Origin: Roseovarius salincola
GTDB lineage: Bacteria > Pseudomonadota > Alphaproteobacteria > Rhodobacterales > Rhodobacteraceae
Length of the DNA: 64,000 nt
Direction: 5' to 3'
Assembly (NCBI RefSeq): GCF_026891095.1
Contig: NZ_JAPTNL010000009.1
Span: forward strand, 62,001-126,000
Part shown: one piece after another, positions 52,185-61,186 of the stretch
How positions within the stretch are numbered: the stretch's first letter is position 1
How the letters are laid out: each line of letters starts with the position of its first letter
Notes under the pieces: model-generated
Databases searched by the model: none
The model's input: the letters and a program-made list of their open reading frames with translations, nothing else
Told to the model about the DNA's origin: nothing
Translations under genes and position numbers: made by a program

Positions 52185-53216
52185 TTAGTCCTCCATCACG
52201 CCCTTGCGGCCCATCAGGCCACGGGGACGCGTCAGCAGAATGATGATAGCAACGAGATAGATGACGATCTGGTCGATACCGGGAAAGATCGACTTGACTT
52301 CGTTCATCGAAGCGAAGCTTTCGAGGATCCCCAGAAGGAACCCGGCGAGGACGGCACCGGGCAGCGAGCCCATGCCGCCGACCACCACCACCACGAAGCT
52401 GAGCACGAGGAAATCCATGCCCATGTGGTAGTTCGGTGAATTGATCGGCGCATACATCACGCCCGCAAGCCCCGCCACCGCGGCGGCGATGCCGAACATG
52501 ATGGTGAATCGGCGGTCGATGTTGATGCCCAGCAGGCCGACGGTTTCACGATCCGCCATGCCCGCGCGCACCACCATGCCGAAAGTGGTGAATTGCAGGA
52601 AGGCGAAGACCCCGCCGATGATCAACGCCGCGAAGACGAAATAGACCAGGCGCCAGTATGGATAGATGACCGCGTTGGCCTGAAAGCCGAGGAGTTCGCC
52701 GAAATCTAAGCTGCCGGTGAGGGCCGATGGCGCCGGGGTGGGGATCGGGTTGGCGCCGTAGAAATACTTGATGATCTCCTGAAGCACGATGGCGAGGCCG
52801 AAGGTCACGAGGATCTGGTCGGCATGGGGACGCTTGTAGAAGTGCTTGATTAACCCGCGCTCCATGATGAAGCCGATGGCGATCATGATCGGGATCGAGA
52901 ACAGGATGGCCAGTGGCACCGCCCATTCGATGATGGTACCGCCCATTTCAGGGCCGAGCCAGGTCTCGATATAGGTTGTCTTGAACTTGAGCGGGTTGCC
53001 GAGAAAATCTGTCCGGCTTTCGTCGACAATCTCGAAGCTGAGATTGAGTATCCTCGACAATGTGACCGCGCAGAATGCGCCGATCATGAACAGCGCGCCA
53101 TGCGCGAAGTTCACCACGCCCAGCGTGCCGAAGATCAGAGTCAGGCCAAGCGCGATCAGCGCATAGGCGGAACCTTTGTCCAGCCCGTTCAGGATTTGCA
53201 GAATGATAGCGTCCAT
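52185..53216 (-). CDS. livH: LIV-type ABC permease LivH
   Basis: Permease of 343 residues with about eight helices. LIFGTLGVVNFAHGALFMIG near 25-44 is the LivH signature, and GMGSLPGAVLAGFLLGILE the second EAA-like motif. A loop of about 45 residues (SFEIVDESRTDFLGNPLKFK) after the second helix is longer than in E. coli LivH. ATG at 53216 preferred to GTG at 53225. Confidence 0.95.
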   Translation of the reverse strand: MDAIILQILNGLDKGSAYALIALGLTLIFGTLGVVNFAHGALFMIGAFCAVTLSRILNLSFEIVDESRTDFLGNPLKFKTTYIETWLGPEMGGTIIEWAVPLAILFSIPIMIAIGFIMERGLIKHFYKRPHADQILVTFGLAIVLQEIIKYFYGANPIPTPAPSALTGSLDFGELLGFQANAVIYPYWRLVYFVFAALIIGGVFAFLQFTTFGMVVRAGMADRETVGLLGINIDRRFTIMFGIAAAVAGLAGVMYAPINSPNYHMGMDFLVLSFVVVVVGGMGSLPGAVLAGFLLGILESFASMNEVKSIFPGIDQIVIYLVAIIILLTRPRGLMGRKGVMED

Positions 53217-53314
53217 TGTTCCCACCCGTGGGTTAAGAGAAGTGGTGGTTTATCCGATGGTGACGGATCGAATCCGGCCGCGCGAAACACGCGCGGCCGG
53301 ACACCTTGCCGGCC

Positions 53315-54661
53315 TCAGGAGCCGGGGTTGCAGCTGCCGAGATTGCCGCCTGCGAACATCGGATGATCCGGTTCGTAGGTAACCTGTGCCGCGGGCGTGA
53401 CTTCCACCACTTCCAGCAAGTCAAACTCGCTGGTCGGGTTCTCCTTGCCGCGCACGACCAGAACGTCCTTGAAGCACTGGTGATCCGCTGCACGATAGAG
53501 CGTCGGGCCGTTGCCCAGCCCGTCGAATTCGAAGTCTTCCAGAGCCTCGGCGACACCACAGGGGTTGAAGGTCCCCGCACGCTGACAGGCATCTGCGTAA
53601 AGCAGGGTCTGTGCGTAGCATGTCTGCGCGGCCTGGCTGGGCGGGAAGCCGTACTTCTCGCCAAAGGACTTGACGAACTGCTTGGAGCCCTCGTCCTGAA
53701 GCGACCAGTGCCAGTTGGTCGATCCGAGAATGCCCTTGACGTTCTCACCGGCACCACGGGCCATCAGACGCGAATAGAGCGGCACGACGATTTCGAAGTT
53801 CTTGCCGTTCACTTCCTTCTCACGCAGGCCGAACTGCACGGCGTTGGTCAAAGAGTTGACCATGTTCCCGCCATAATGGTTCAGAACCAGCACATCTGCG
53901 CCCGAGTTCATCACCGGCGCGATGTAGGACGAGAAGTCTGTTGCTGCCAGCGGGGTGAGGACCGTGTTCACGGTTTCCCAGCCGAGCGCCTCGGTGGCTG
54001 CGACGATGGATTCTTCCTGCGTCCAGCCCCAGGTGTAGTCAGCGGTCAGGTGATACGCCTTGCGATCCGACCCGTAGAGGCTTTGCAGCACTGGCGCCAG
54101 AGCGGCACCCGACATGTAGGCGTTGAAGAAGTGGCGGAAACCGTTGGCCTTCTTGTCCTTGCCGGTCGTGTCGTTGGAATGCGTGAGGCCAGCCATGAAG
54201 ATGACGCCTGCCGATTGGCACAGATCCTGCACGGCCACGGCCACACCGGAACTGGACCCACCGGTGATCATGATCGCGCCGTCCTTCTCGATCATTGAGC
54301 GTGCGGAGGCGCGGGCTGCGTCCGATTTGGTCTGGGTGTCGCCGGTGACGAACTCGACTTTCTTGCCCAGGATGCCGTTGCCGTCGAGCTCCTTGGAGCT
54401 GAACGTGTTCATGAGGCCGCCGTCGCCGCCACCGTTCAGGTGCTCGACCGCCAGTTCATAGGCGCGCAGTTCGTCGGCGCCTTCGTCGGCATAGGGGCCG
54501 GACTGGGGCACGTTGAAGCCGAGGGTGACAGACGAACCCGTGGGCTCGTTCATGTATGCTGCGGCCGAGGATGCGGTGAAGATTGTCGGCAGCGCGACGC
54601 CGGCACCGGCAACCGCACTGGTTTTCAGCAATCCACGACGCGTGAGATTGGATTTGGACAT
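53315..54661 (-). CDS. livK: LIV-type substrate-binding protein
   Basis: Periplasmic type I binding protein of 448 residues, larger than amino-acid LivK (about 370). Tat-like signal TRRGLLKTSAVAGAGVALP; binding-fold motifs VTLGFNVPQSGPYADEG and GGSSSGVAVAVQDLCQSAGV. The longer size and Tat signal are closer to the amide/urea-type subgroup, so the ligand may not be a branched-chain amino acid. First gene of livKHMGF, divergent from the ScfR-type regulator. Confidence 0.9.
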   Translation of the reverse strand: MSKSNLTRRGLLKTSAVAGAGVALPTIFTASSAAAYMNEPTGSSVTLGFNVPQSGPYADEGADELRAYELAVEHLNGGGDGGLMNTFSSKELDGNGILGKKVEFVTGDTQTKSDAARASARSMIEKDGAIMITGGSSSGVAVAVQDLCQSAGVIFMAGLTHSNDTTGKDKKANGFRHFFNAYMSGAALAPVLQSLYGSDRKAYHLTADYTWGWTQEESIVAATEALGWETVNTVLTPLAATDFSSYIAPVMNSGADVLVLNHYGGNMVNSLTNAVQFGLREKEVNGKNFEIVVPLYSRLMARGAGENVKGILGSTNWHWSLQDEGSKQFVKSFGEKYGFPPSQAAQTCYAQTLLYADACQRAGTFNPCGVAEALEDFEFDGLGNGPTLYRAADHQCFKDVLVVRGKENPTSEFDLLEVVEVTPAAQVTYEPDHPMFAGGNLGSCNPGS

Positions 54662-54727
54662 AGATATCCTCCCATTATGAAATGCATGGGGGATACGCCT
54701 CCTCTGCGCTCCCCCACGTGGCACAGA

Positions 54728-54845
54728 TGTGCAAATGTATTATCGCAAGATGAAAGAAAATTTCGCAACAACTGCTTTTGCATGAACGATTTTTTTGTAA
54801 AAAACTAGACAGAAAGATTGCATTTTTTGTAAAAGAATTGCAAAA
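54728..54845. promoter_or_regulatory. cluster of TTGCAA-like motifs, livK-scfR interval
   Basis: In 120 very AT-rich bases between livK and the regulator there are GTGCAAAT (54729), ATCGCAAG, TTTCGCAA (54761), TTTTGCATG (54776), ATTGCATT (54817) and ATTGCAAAA (54837), plus two copies of TTTTTTGTAAAA centred 32 bases apart (54797 and 54829). RamB/PrpR/ScfR regulators bind TTTGCAAA-like sites, so this is the likely operator region for livKHMGF and for autoregulation. Confidence 0.6.
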
Positions 54846-54883
54846 AAACCGTGGAAGACACGCGAATTGCAGGAAAATTTCCG

Positions 54884-56212
54884 ATGCCCGAAAGTTCGAT
54901 GATCGGCAACCGCATCCGCGAAAGGCGCGTGATGAACGGGATGCGCCAGTCCGAACTGGCCCGCCGCGTCGGAATTTCACCATCATACCTGAACCTGATC
55001 GAACATAACCGGCGCAGAATCGGCGGTAAGACGCTGCTTGGGATTGCCGATGCGCTTGAGGTCGAACCCGCCCTTCTGTCCGAGGGGGCCGAGGCGACGC
55101 TGATCCACGGGCTGCGCGAGGCGGCGGGCACGCAGGCCGCGCAGGGCGTCGAAACCCGCCGCGCCGAGGAATTCGCCGGGCGTTTTCCGGGCTGGGCGCG
55201 CCTGTTGGTCGATCTGCATGGTCGCGCCGAGGCGCTGCAGCGCACTGTCGAAACCCTGACCGACCGGCTGGCGCATGACCCGCATCTGGCGGATTCGCTG
55301 CATGAGGTGATCTCGACGGTGACCGCGATCCGATCGACCTCTTCGATCCTGGTCGAGACCGAGGCGCTGGAACCTGAATGGCAGAACCGCTTTCACCGTA
55401 ATATCGACGAAGACAGCCGCCGTCTGGCCGAAGGCGCCGAATCGCTGGTACGCTATCTCGAGGGCGCGGCAAACACAGAGGCCGAGATCAAGTCGCCGCA
55501 GTATGAGCTGCTGGCCTTCCTGTCGGCGAACGGGTTCCATTTTCCCGCGCTCGAGGGTGGCGCGGGATCGCGGGTCGCGCAGACGATCGTGGCGCAGGCC
55601 GAAGCGCTGGTTTCGGATGCGGCGCGGCGTCTGGCGCTGGACGCGCTTGAGCAATACCGCGCGGACGCCACGCGCCTGCCGCTGGAGCGCGTATTGGAGG
55701 AGATGCGCCGCGACCCCGCGCCCGAGCGGCTTGCGCAGGTCTTTGACTGCGATCTGCCCACGGTCTTCCGCCGCATCGCGGCGCTGCCGGAAAGCGAAGC
55801 GGGGCTGGTCGGGCTGGTGAGTTGCGACGCGTCGGGCGCGCTGATCTTTCGCCGCCCGTTTCCGCGTTTTGCCATGCCGCGCGATGCCGGCGCCTGTGCG
55901 CTCTGGCCTTTGTTTCAGGTTCTGGGGCAGCCGCAGGTGCCGGTCCGGGTGCGTCTGCGCCAGGCGGGGCGCGGCCAGGAAACGGTGCTGGCGCTGGCCG
56001 CCGCCGAGCAGCTTGCCCCGGCCACCTTCGAACGTCCGGCGCTGATGCGGGCGCATATGCTGATCCTCCCAGACAGATCGGACAGGGGCGAGAGCGCGGG
56101 GGGCGGGCCGGGCGACGCGTTGGTGCGCGATGTCGGGGTCAGTTGCCGGATTTGTCCGCTCAGGGGGTGCGCGGCGCGGCGTGAGCCGTCGATTGTTGCA
56201 GACGGATTTTGA
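54884..56212 (+). CDS. ScfR/RamB-family short-chain acyl regulator
   Basis: Transcription factor of 442 residues. An XRE helix-turn-helix (MRQSELARRVGISPSYLNLI) at about 18-60 is followed by a long central domain related to IrrE/DUF955, and a C-terminal Cys motif CRICPLRGCAAR (three Cys plus a fourth near), typical of the RamB, PrpR, MccR and ScfR regulators, which sense acetyl-, propionyl- or other short-chain acyl-CoA and some hold Fe-S. They control acetate and propionate genes, matching acs. The ATG at 54884 chosen; GTG at 54851 or ATG 54899 are alternatives. Confidence 0.88.
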   Translation: MPESSMIGNRIRERRVMNGMRQSELARRVGISPSYLNLIEHNRRRIGGKTLLGIADALEVEPALLSEGAEATLIHGLREAAGTQAAQGVETRRAEEFAGRFPGWARLLVDLHGRAEALQRTVETLTDRLAHDPHLADSLHEVISTVTAIRSTSSILVETEALEPEWQNRFHRNIDEDSRRLAEGAESLVRYLEGAANTEAEIKSPQYELLAFLSANGFHFPALEGGAGSRVAQTIVAQAEALVSDAARRLALDALEQYRADATRLPLERVLEEMRRDPAPERLAQVFDCDLPTVFRRIAALPESEAGLVGLVSCDASGALIFRRPFPRFAMPRDAGACALWPLFQVLGQPQVPVRVRLRQAGRGQETVLALAAAEQLAPATFERPALMRAHMLILPDRSDRGESAGGGPGDALVRDVGVSCRICPLRGCAARREPSIVADGF

Positions 56213-56283
56213 CAGTTGCGCAGACATTGACGATAAACGTGCGGTGGCACGGTTCGCGTTCGACTGGAGGGGAGGCCGATTGA

Positions 56284-56652
56284 ATGGGTAGACGAGTTCT
56301 TCTGATCGAAGACGAACCCAACATCATCGAAGCCGTCAGCTTCATCCTGTCCCGCGACGGATGGGACGTCAAAACCCATTCCAACGGACATGACGCGATA
56401 GATGCGGTGCGCGCCAGGAGGCCGGACCTCGTGATCCTCGATGTGATGCTGCCGGGCAAGAGCGGCTTTGATATCCTGCACGAAATCCGGTCGGACAGCG
56501 AACTGTCGGGTATGCCGGTGCTGATGCTGACGGCGCGCGGACAGGTGAAGGACCGTGAACTGGCAGAGCAGTCGGGCGTCAACCGCTTCATGACCAAGCC
56601 CTTCTCGAATGCAGACGTTTTAGAGGTGGTGCGCAGCATGGTGGCCTCATGA
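56284..56652 (+). CDS. single-domain CheY-like response regulator
   Basis: Receiver of 122 residues without an output domain. The acid pocket Glu9-Asp10, the phospho-acceptor Asp53 (LVILDVMLPGKSG), Thr83 and Lys105 (FMTKPF) are all present, so it can be phosphorylated. It overlaps the small membrane protein by 4 bases and shares an operon with the SLC5 kinase, its likely partner. It must act through protein contact or as a phosphate shuttle. Confidence 0.93.
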   Translation: MGRRVLLIEDEPNIIEAVSFILSRDGWDVKTHSNGHDAIDAVRARRPDLVILDVMLPGKSGFDILHEIRSDSELSGMPVLMLTARGQVKDRELAEQSGVNRFMTKPFSNADVLEVVRSMVAS

Positions 56653-56915
56653 GCAGTGAACGTGGCCCGGTCTTTCTGGAGCGGCGCACCTATCGGCGGC
56701 GCCGGATGGCGGACGCGGCACGTCTGCTGCCGATCCTCGGGGCGGCGCTGTTCGGGCTGCCGTTGCTGTGGGGGATCGAGGGCGAGGCGACGCCGACCAC
56801 GCGGGTCATGTTCTACATCTTTTCGACATGGCTTGTCCTGACCGTGCTGACGGCGGTGATCTCGCGCTATCTGCGCCAGGAGAAACAGGACCCTCCCGAT
56901 ACCGGAGAGTGGTGA
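56649..56915 (+). CDS. small two-helix membrane protein of kinase operon
   Basis: Protein of 88 residues with an arginine-rich start (RRTYRRRRMADAARLLP) and two helices (LLPILGAALFGLPLLWGI; MFYIFSTWLVLTVLTAVIS). Its place before an SLC5 protein is like the DUF4212 small subunit that pairs with some sodium:solute symporters, but the sequence match is weak. It may be an accessory subunit of the sensor. Ends directly before the kinase ATG. Confidence 0.75.
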   Translation: MSSERGPVFLERRTYRRRRMADAARLLPILGAALFGLPLLWGIEGEATPTTRVMFYIFSTWLVLTVLTAVISRYLRQEKQDPPDTGEW

Positions 56916-59612
56916 ATGGCCACGCTCAACGTTCTGGTCCTGGTCTGTTTTCTTTACGTGACCTTCCTTTTCGCAATCGCCTTTGGCGCCGACCGCGCCG
57001 CGCGGCGCGGGCGTGGCACATGGCTGCGTTCGCCGGTCGTCTACACGTTGTCGCTGTCGATCTATTGCACGGCCTGGACCTTCTATGGCGCTGTGGGGTT
57101 CGCGGCGCGATCGGGGCTTGAATTCGTCACGATCTACCTGGGGCCGACGCTGGTGATGATCGGCTGGTGGTGGACCCTGCGCAAGATGGTGCGGGTGGGG
57201 CGCAGCCAGCGGATCACCTCGGTCGCCGACCTGATCTCGTCGCGCTATGGCAAGTCCAACCTGCTGGCGGTCTTCGTCACCGTGCTCGCGGTGATCGGCA
57301 CCACGCCCTATATCGCGCTGCAACTGCAATCGGTCACCCTGTCCTTCGCGACCTTCGCGGCCAATGAGCCCACCGGCACCGAACTGCCGAGCCAGCAATC
57401 CATCGCGCTTTGGGTGGCACTTGGGCTGGCGGTGTTCACGATCCTTTTCGGCACGCGTAACCTCGATGCGAATGAGCGTCATCACGGTGTGGTCATGGCC
57501 ATCGCGCTCGAGGCGGTGGTGAAGCTGTTCGCGTTGCTGGCGGTGGGGGTTTTCGTGGTTTGGGGCCTTGCCGGGGGCATTGGCGAGACGCTGGCGCGGA
57601 TTGATGCCTCGCCGATTGCCGCCTGGGAGGTGTCGGGCAGCCGGTGGGTCGGGCTGACCATGTTGTCGGCGGCTGCGTTCCTGTGCCTTCCGCGCATGTT
57701 TCAGGTGATGGTTGTCGAGAACGAGGACGAGGGCCATCTGCGCACCGCTTCCTGGGCATTTCCGGCCTACCTCATGCTGATGAGCCTGTTTGTGCTGCCG
57801 ATCGCGGCGGTCGGGCTGGATGTTCTGCCCGAGGGCGCCAACCCGGACCTGTTCGTTCTGACGCTGCCCTTGCAGGAGGGGCGTGACGGGCTGGCGATCC
57901 TGTCCTTCATCGGTGGGTTCTCGTCGGCCACCTCGATGGTCATCGTGGCGGCGATCGCGCTCTCGACGATGGTTTCGAACCATGTGGTGATGCCGGTCTG
58001 GTTGTGGATCACCGGCGGTTCGGCGGTGATGTCGGGGGATCTGCGCAACGTCGCCTTGCTGGCGCGGCGAATATCCATCGCGGGGATCGTTCTGCTGGGC
58101 TATCTCTATTTTCACATGTCGGGCGGGGGCACGGCGCTGGCTGAGATCGGGCTGGTCTCTTTCGCGGGTGTGGCGCAGTTTCTGCCGGCGCTGATGGGCG
58201 GGCTGTTCTGGCGCGCGGCGAACCACACCGGCGCATTGGCCGGGCTGGCAACGGGGTTCGCGGTGTGGATGTATTGCCTGTTCCTGCCCAGTTTCGGGCC
58301 GTCCTCGGCGCTGCCGCAGGCGGTGCTGGATCACGGCCTGTTCGGTTTGCACTGGCTGCGCCCGCAGGCGTTGTTCGGGACGGAAGGGATGGATCCGCTG
58401 GTGCATGCAGTGATGTGGAGCATGTCGCTGAACACCATCGTTTTCGTCACCGTCTCGATCATCAGCTTCCCGCGCCCGGTCGAGCGCCTGCAGGGCGCGC
58501 AATTCGTCAATGTGTTCGAGCATTCGGGCAACACGGCGGGCTGGACCGGCGGGCTGGCCCAGAGCGAGGACCTGTTGATCATGTCGCAGCGCATCATCGG
58601 CGCGCCACAGGCGCAGGCGCTGTTTGCCACCGCCGCGACACGTCAGGGGCTGGCGGGGTATCTGCCCGAACCCAGCCCCGACTTCCTTCAGGAGCTGGAG
58701 CGCGAACTTTCGGGCTCGGTCGGGGCGGCCACGGCGCATGCGATGATCTCTCAGATCGTGGGCGGCGCCACCGTGTCGGTCGAAGACCTGATGGCCGTGG
58801 CCGACGAGACCGCCCAGATCATGGAATATTCGAGCCGCCTGGAGGCCAAGACCGAAGAACAGGAACGCACCGCCCGTCAACTGCGCGAGGCCAACCAGAA
58901 GCTGACCCAGCTTTCGGTGCAGAAGGATGCATTTCTCAGCCAGATCAGCCACGAATTGCGCACGCCGATGACCTCGATCCGGGCATTTTCCGAAATCTTG
59001 CGTGACACCAGGGGCCTGAAGGCCGCCGAGAAAAGCAAATATGCCGCCATCATCCATGACGAGACCGTGCGCCTGACGCGGCTTCTTGACGACCTGCTGG
59101 ACCTGAGCGTGCTGGAAAACGGGCAGGTTGTGCTCAACAGCCAGACCGGACATCTGGACGCGCTGTTGGATCGCGCCATCGCGGCCTCCGGGCTCGACAA
59201 GCGGACCTTTCGGATCGAGCGCGACCGCCTGGCCGAGGATGTCATGCTGACCACCGATCTGGACCGGCTGGCGCAGGTCTTCATCAACCTCATTTCCAAC
59301 GCGCGAAAATACTGCGATTCTGCCAGCCCGGTGCTGAAGATTGCGCCCAAGCGGCAAAACGATCGTCTGCTGATCGACTTCATCGACAATGGGTCGGGTA
59401 TTCCGACCGATCACCAGTCAATGATCTTCGAAAAATTCTCGCGTATCGGCGAAACCAAGGCGGGGGGCGCAGGACTCGGTCTGGCGATCTGCCGGGAAAT
59501 CATGGCGCGGCTGGGGGGCGACATCAGCTATCTGCCCGGCCAGTCCGGCGCGGCTTTCCGTGTGACGCTGCCCCAGTCCCCGGACACCGCCGGGTCCACC
59601 GCTTCCGCATAA
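56916..59612 (+). CDS. SLC5-STAC hybrid sensor histidine kinase (CbrA/CrbS type)
   Basis: Protein of 898 residues. Residues 1-520 are a 13-helix sodium:solute symporter-like (SLC5) domain (TLSLSIYCTAWTFYGAVGFA). Residues ~560-625 match the STAC linker (DFLQELERELSGSVGAATAH). A coiled coil leads to HisKA with His679 (SQISHELRTPMTSIRAFSEI), then N box (FINLISNARKYC), G1 (IDNGSGIP) and G2 (GGAGLGLAICREIMARLGG). Such kinases may transport or sense acetate, histidine or similar solutes. Near acs and the acyl regulator, an acetate-switch role is likely. Confidence 0.92.
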   Translation: MATLNVLVLVCFLYVTFLFAIAFGADRAARRGRGTWLRSPVVYTLSLSIYCTAWTFYGAVGFAARSGLEFVTIYLGPTLVMIGWWWTLRKMVRVGRSQRITSVADLISSRYGKSNLLAVFVTVLAVIGTTPYIALQLQSVTLSFATFAANEPTGTELPSQQSIALWVALGLAVFTILFGTRNLDANERHHGVVMAIALEAVVKLFALLAVGVFVVWGLAGGIGETLARIDASPIAAWEVSGSRWVGLTMLSAAAFLCLPRMFQVMVVENEDEGHLRTASWAFPAYLMLMSLFVLPIAAVGLDVLPEGANPDLFVLTLPLQEGRDGLAILSFIGGFSSATSMVIVAAIALSTMVSNHVVMPVWLWITGGSAVMSGDLRNVALLARRISIAGIVLLGYLYFHMSGGGTALAEIGLVSFAGVAQFLPALMGGLFWRAANHTGALAGLATGFAVWMYCLFLPSFGPSSALPQAVLDHGLFGLHWLRPQALFGTEGMDPLVHAVMWSMSLNTIVFVTVSIISFPRPVERLQGAQFVNVFEHSGNTAGWTGGLAQSEDLLIMSQRIIGAPQAQALFATAATRQGLAGYLPEPSPDFLQELERELSGSVGAATAHAMISQIVGGATVSVEDLMAVADETAQIMEYSSRLEAKTEEQERTARQLREANQKLTQLSVQKDAFLSQISHELRTPMTSIRAFSEILRDTRGLKAAEKSKYAAIIHDETVRLTRLLDDLLDLSVLENGQVVLNSQTGHLDALLDRAIAASGLDKRTFRIERDRLAEDVMLTTDLDRLAQVFINLISNARKYCDSASPVLKIAPKRQNDRLLIDFIDNGSGIPTDHQSMIFEKFSRIGETKAGGAGLGLAICREIMARLGGDISYLPGQSGAAFRVTLPQSPDTAGSTASA

Positions 59613-59697
59613 GGCTCTTGTTAACCTTCCCGGCGTTAAATTGGGGAGCGGCCTGCGCTGGCGGGGCGCGGCTATCGGCAGGGCAACGGCGGGCAAG

Positions 59698-60684
59698 ATG
59701 GGCAGGCAGGAGGGTCATTCGGTCATACATCGCAAGGCGGCGGATGCGCGAAAGGTATTCGATGCGCGCGCCATGTCGCCATCGCGGGCGCTGCGCCTGT
59801 CGCTGGCGCGTGCCGCGGATGCGGTTCTGGATCTGGCGGCGACGGTGGCCACGCTGGAACAAAGCGTTCTGGCGCATGGCGCCATAGCGCGGGAAATGGG
59901 CGAGGATGGCCTGCTTTTGTTGCTGGACGGCCCGGATGCGCGCCGTGGCGCGCTCAGATTCGATACGCAGTTCATGGCCGCACTTGTCGAGGTGCAGACC
60001 ATTGGCACCGTCGAGCGGGCGGAGGCCGCGCCGCGCAATGTCACGCGGACCGATGCGGCGATCGCGGCGCCGCTGGTGGATTCGATGCTGGAGCGGGTCG
60101 ATGCATTCCTTGCGGGGCGCGCGGATCGCCCCGATTCGGCCGCCCCGCCCGGTTTCCGTTTTGGTGACATGGTCGAGGATCTGCGCACGCTGACTCTGGC
60201 GTTGGATGCACCGGATTTCGATCTGTTCCGGGTGACCGTCGATCTGGGTGAGGGCGCGAAAACCGGGGTGATGACCCTGTTGCTGCCGCATGAACCGGCC
60301 AAGCGCGCGGCGCCGGATGTCGCGCAGGGTGGCACCACGCTGCGAGGCAACGCGCTTGGCGCACCGGTCGTGCTGGACGCGGTGATCGCGCGTCTGTCTC
60401 TGCCGCTGCGAGACGTCTGCGCGCTCATGCCGGGCACGGTGCTGAACCTCTCGCGCAGATCGATTGACGACACGACACTCATGGCGGCGGGAAGCCATCC
60501 GGTCGCCCCGGCGCAGCTGGGGCAGACGGGGGGCTGGCGGGCCGTGAGACTGCTTGGTCCCTCGGATCCGGCGGATGAAGCGGGGGCGTCCCGGCCGGCG
60601 GCGCAGATCGGCGCCGGTCAGGCCGAGGCCGCCACCGAAGATCCGGCGCAACCCGCGCCCGTGCCGGCGCTGCGCGAGTCTTGA
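59698..60684 (+). CDS. FliM/FliN-like (SPOA) protein, orphan
   Basis: Protein of 328 residues. The middle part (LLLLLDGPDARRGALRFDTQ, TRTDAAIAAPLVDSML) resembles the FliM middle domain and the C-terminal part (LGAPVVLDAVIARLSLPLRD, LMPGTVLNLSRRSIDD) matches the SPOA domain that builds the flagellar C-ring. It lacks the N-terminal CheY-binding motif of FliM. No flagellar genes are nearby. ATG at 59698 chosen; a longer TTG-start frame exists. It follows the kinase by 85 bases. Role unknown: divergent motor switch or non-flagellar SPOA protein. Confidence 0.75.
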   Translation: MGRQEGHSVIHRKAADARKVFDARAMSPSRALRLSLARAADAVLDLAATVATLEQSVLAHGAIAREMGEDGLLLLLDGPDARRGALRFDTQFMAALVEVQTIGTVERAEAAPRNVTRTDAAIAAPLVDSMLERVDAFLAGRADRPDSAAPPGFRFGDMVEDLRTLTLALDAPDFDLFRVTVDLGEGAKTGVMTLLLPHEPAKRAAPDVAQGGTTLRGNALGAPVVLDAVIARLSLPLRDVCALMPGTVLNLSRRSIDDTTLMAAGSHPVAPAQLGQTGGWRAVRLLGPSDPADEAGASRPAAQIGAGQAEAATEDPAQPAPVPALRES

Positions 60685-60694
60685 CTTGTATCAA
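60681..60694. promoter_or_regulatory. FNR/FnrL-type box upstream of DksA-like gene
   Basis: TTGACTTGTATCAA, again TTGAC-N4-ATCAA, like the site at 17346. It overlaps the stop of the FliM-like gene and lies 53 bases before the DksA-like start, near the position expected for FNR activation. Confidence 0.6.
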
Positions 60695-60746
60695 GGCCGG
60701 GGGCGTTCCCATATGACACTGTGAACTGTGCGGACGGAGGAACATC

Positions 60747-61070
60747 ATGCAATCGACACAGAAATACCGCGACGTCCTGATGGGGCGGCTGGCAGAACTG
60801 GATAGCCGGCTTCACAGGATCGAAAGCGCACTGGATGAGCCCCATTCCAAGGATTGGGATGATGCCGCCATCGAGCGGGAAGGCGACGAGGTGCTCGAGC
60901 ATCTGGGACAGAGTGGGCAGGACGAGATCATTCGCATCCGTGCGGCACTGCAAAGGCTGCGTGACGGCTCTTATGGAATCTGCACCAGCTGTGGCGAGCA
61001 GATATCCGCCGAGCGGCTTGATACGCTGCCCGAGACCCCTTTTTGCAGGGAATGCGCAGCAGCGCTCTGA
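60747..61070 (+). CDS. TraR/DksA-family zinc-finger protein
   Basis: Protein of 107 residues with a coiled-coil-like helical part and a C4 zinc finger: Cys79, Cys82 (ICTSC) and Cys100, Cys103 (FCREC). DksA-type proteins enter the RNA polymerase secondary channel and tune stringent control, but this is a short paralogue that lacks the usual DksA Asp pair at the coiled-coil tip (it has DEPHSKDWDD). GGAGG before ATG 60747. The FNR box upstream suggests induction at low oxygen. Confidence 0.88.
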   Translation: MQSTQKYRDVLMGRLAELDSRLHRIESALDEPHSKDWDDAAIEREGDEVLEHLGQSGQDEIIRIRAALQRLRDGSYGICTSCGEQISAERLDTLPETPFCRECAAAL

Positions 61071-61186
61071 CGCCGGCCGTGCTATGGTTTCGGGTGGGGC
61101 ATAACGGGCCTGCCATCGTGGCCGCAAAGACGTCCATGGCAACGAGAGCGAGGAACGCGAACAAGACGACGACGTAGGAGGAGGAA

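Noticed and set aside
56160-59414. A 1084-codon open frame on the minus strand opposite the SLC5 kinase
   Set aside because: Its product is Arg/His/Gln-rich with no domain and is the antisense shadow of a clearly functional kinase in high-GC DNA.
59620-59637. TTAA-N11-TTAA before the FliM-like gene as a CtrA site
   Set aside because: The spacing is 11, not the required 7 bases.
61136-61177. A 13-codon leader-like frame (MATRARNANKTTT) before the 70-residue protein
   Set aside because: No ribosome site, no attenuator structure and no biosynthetic gene behind it.
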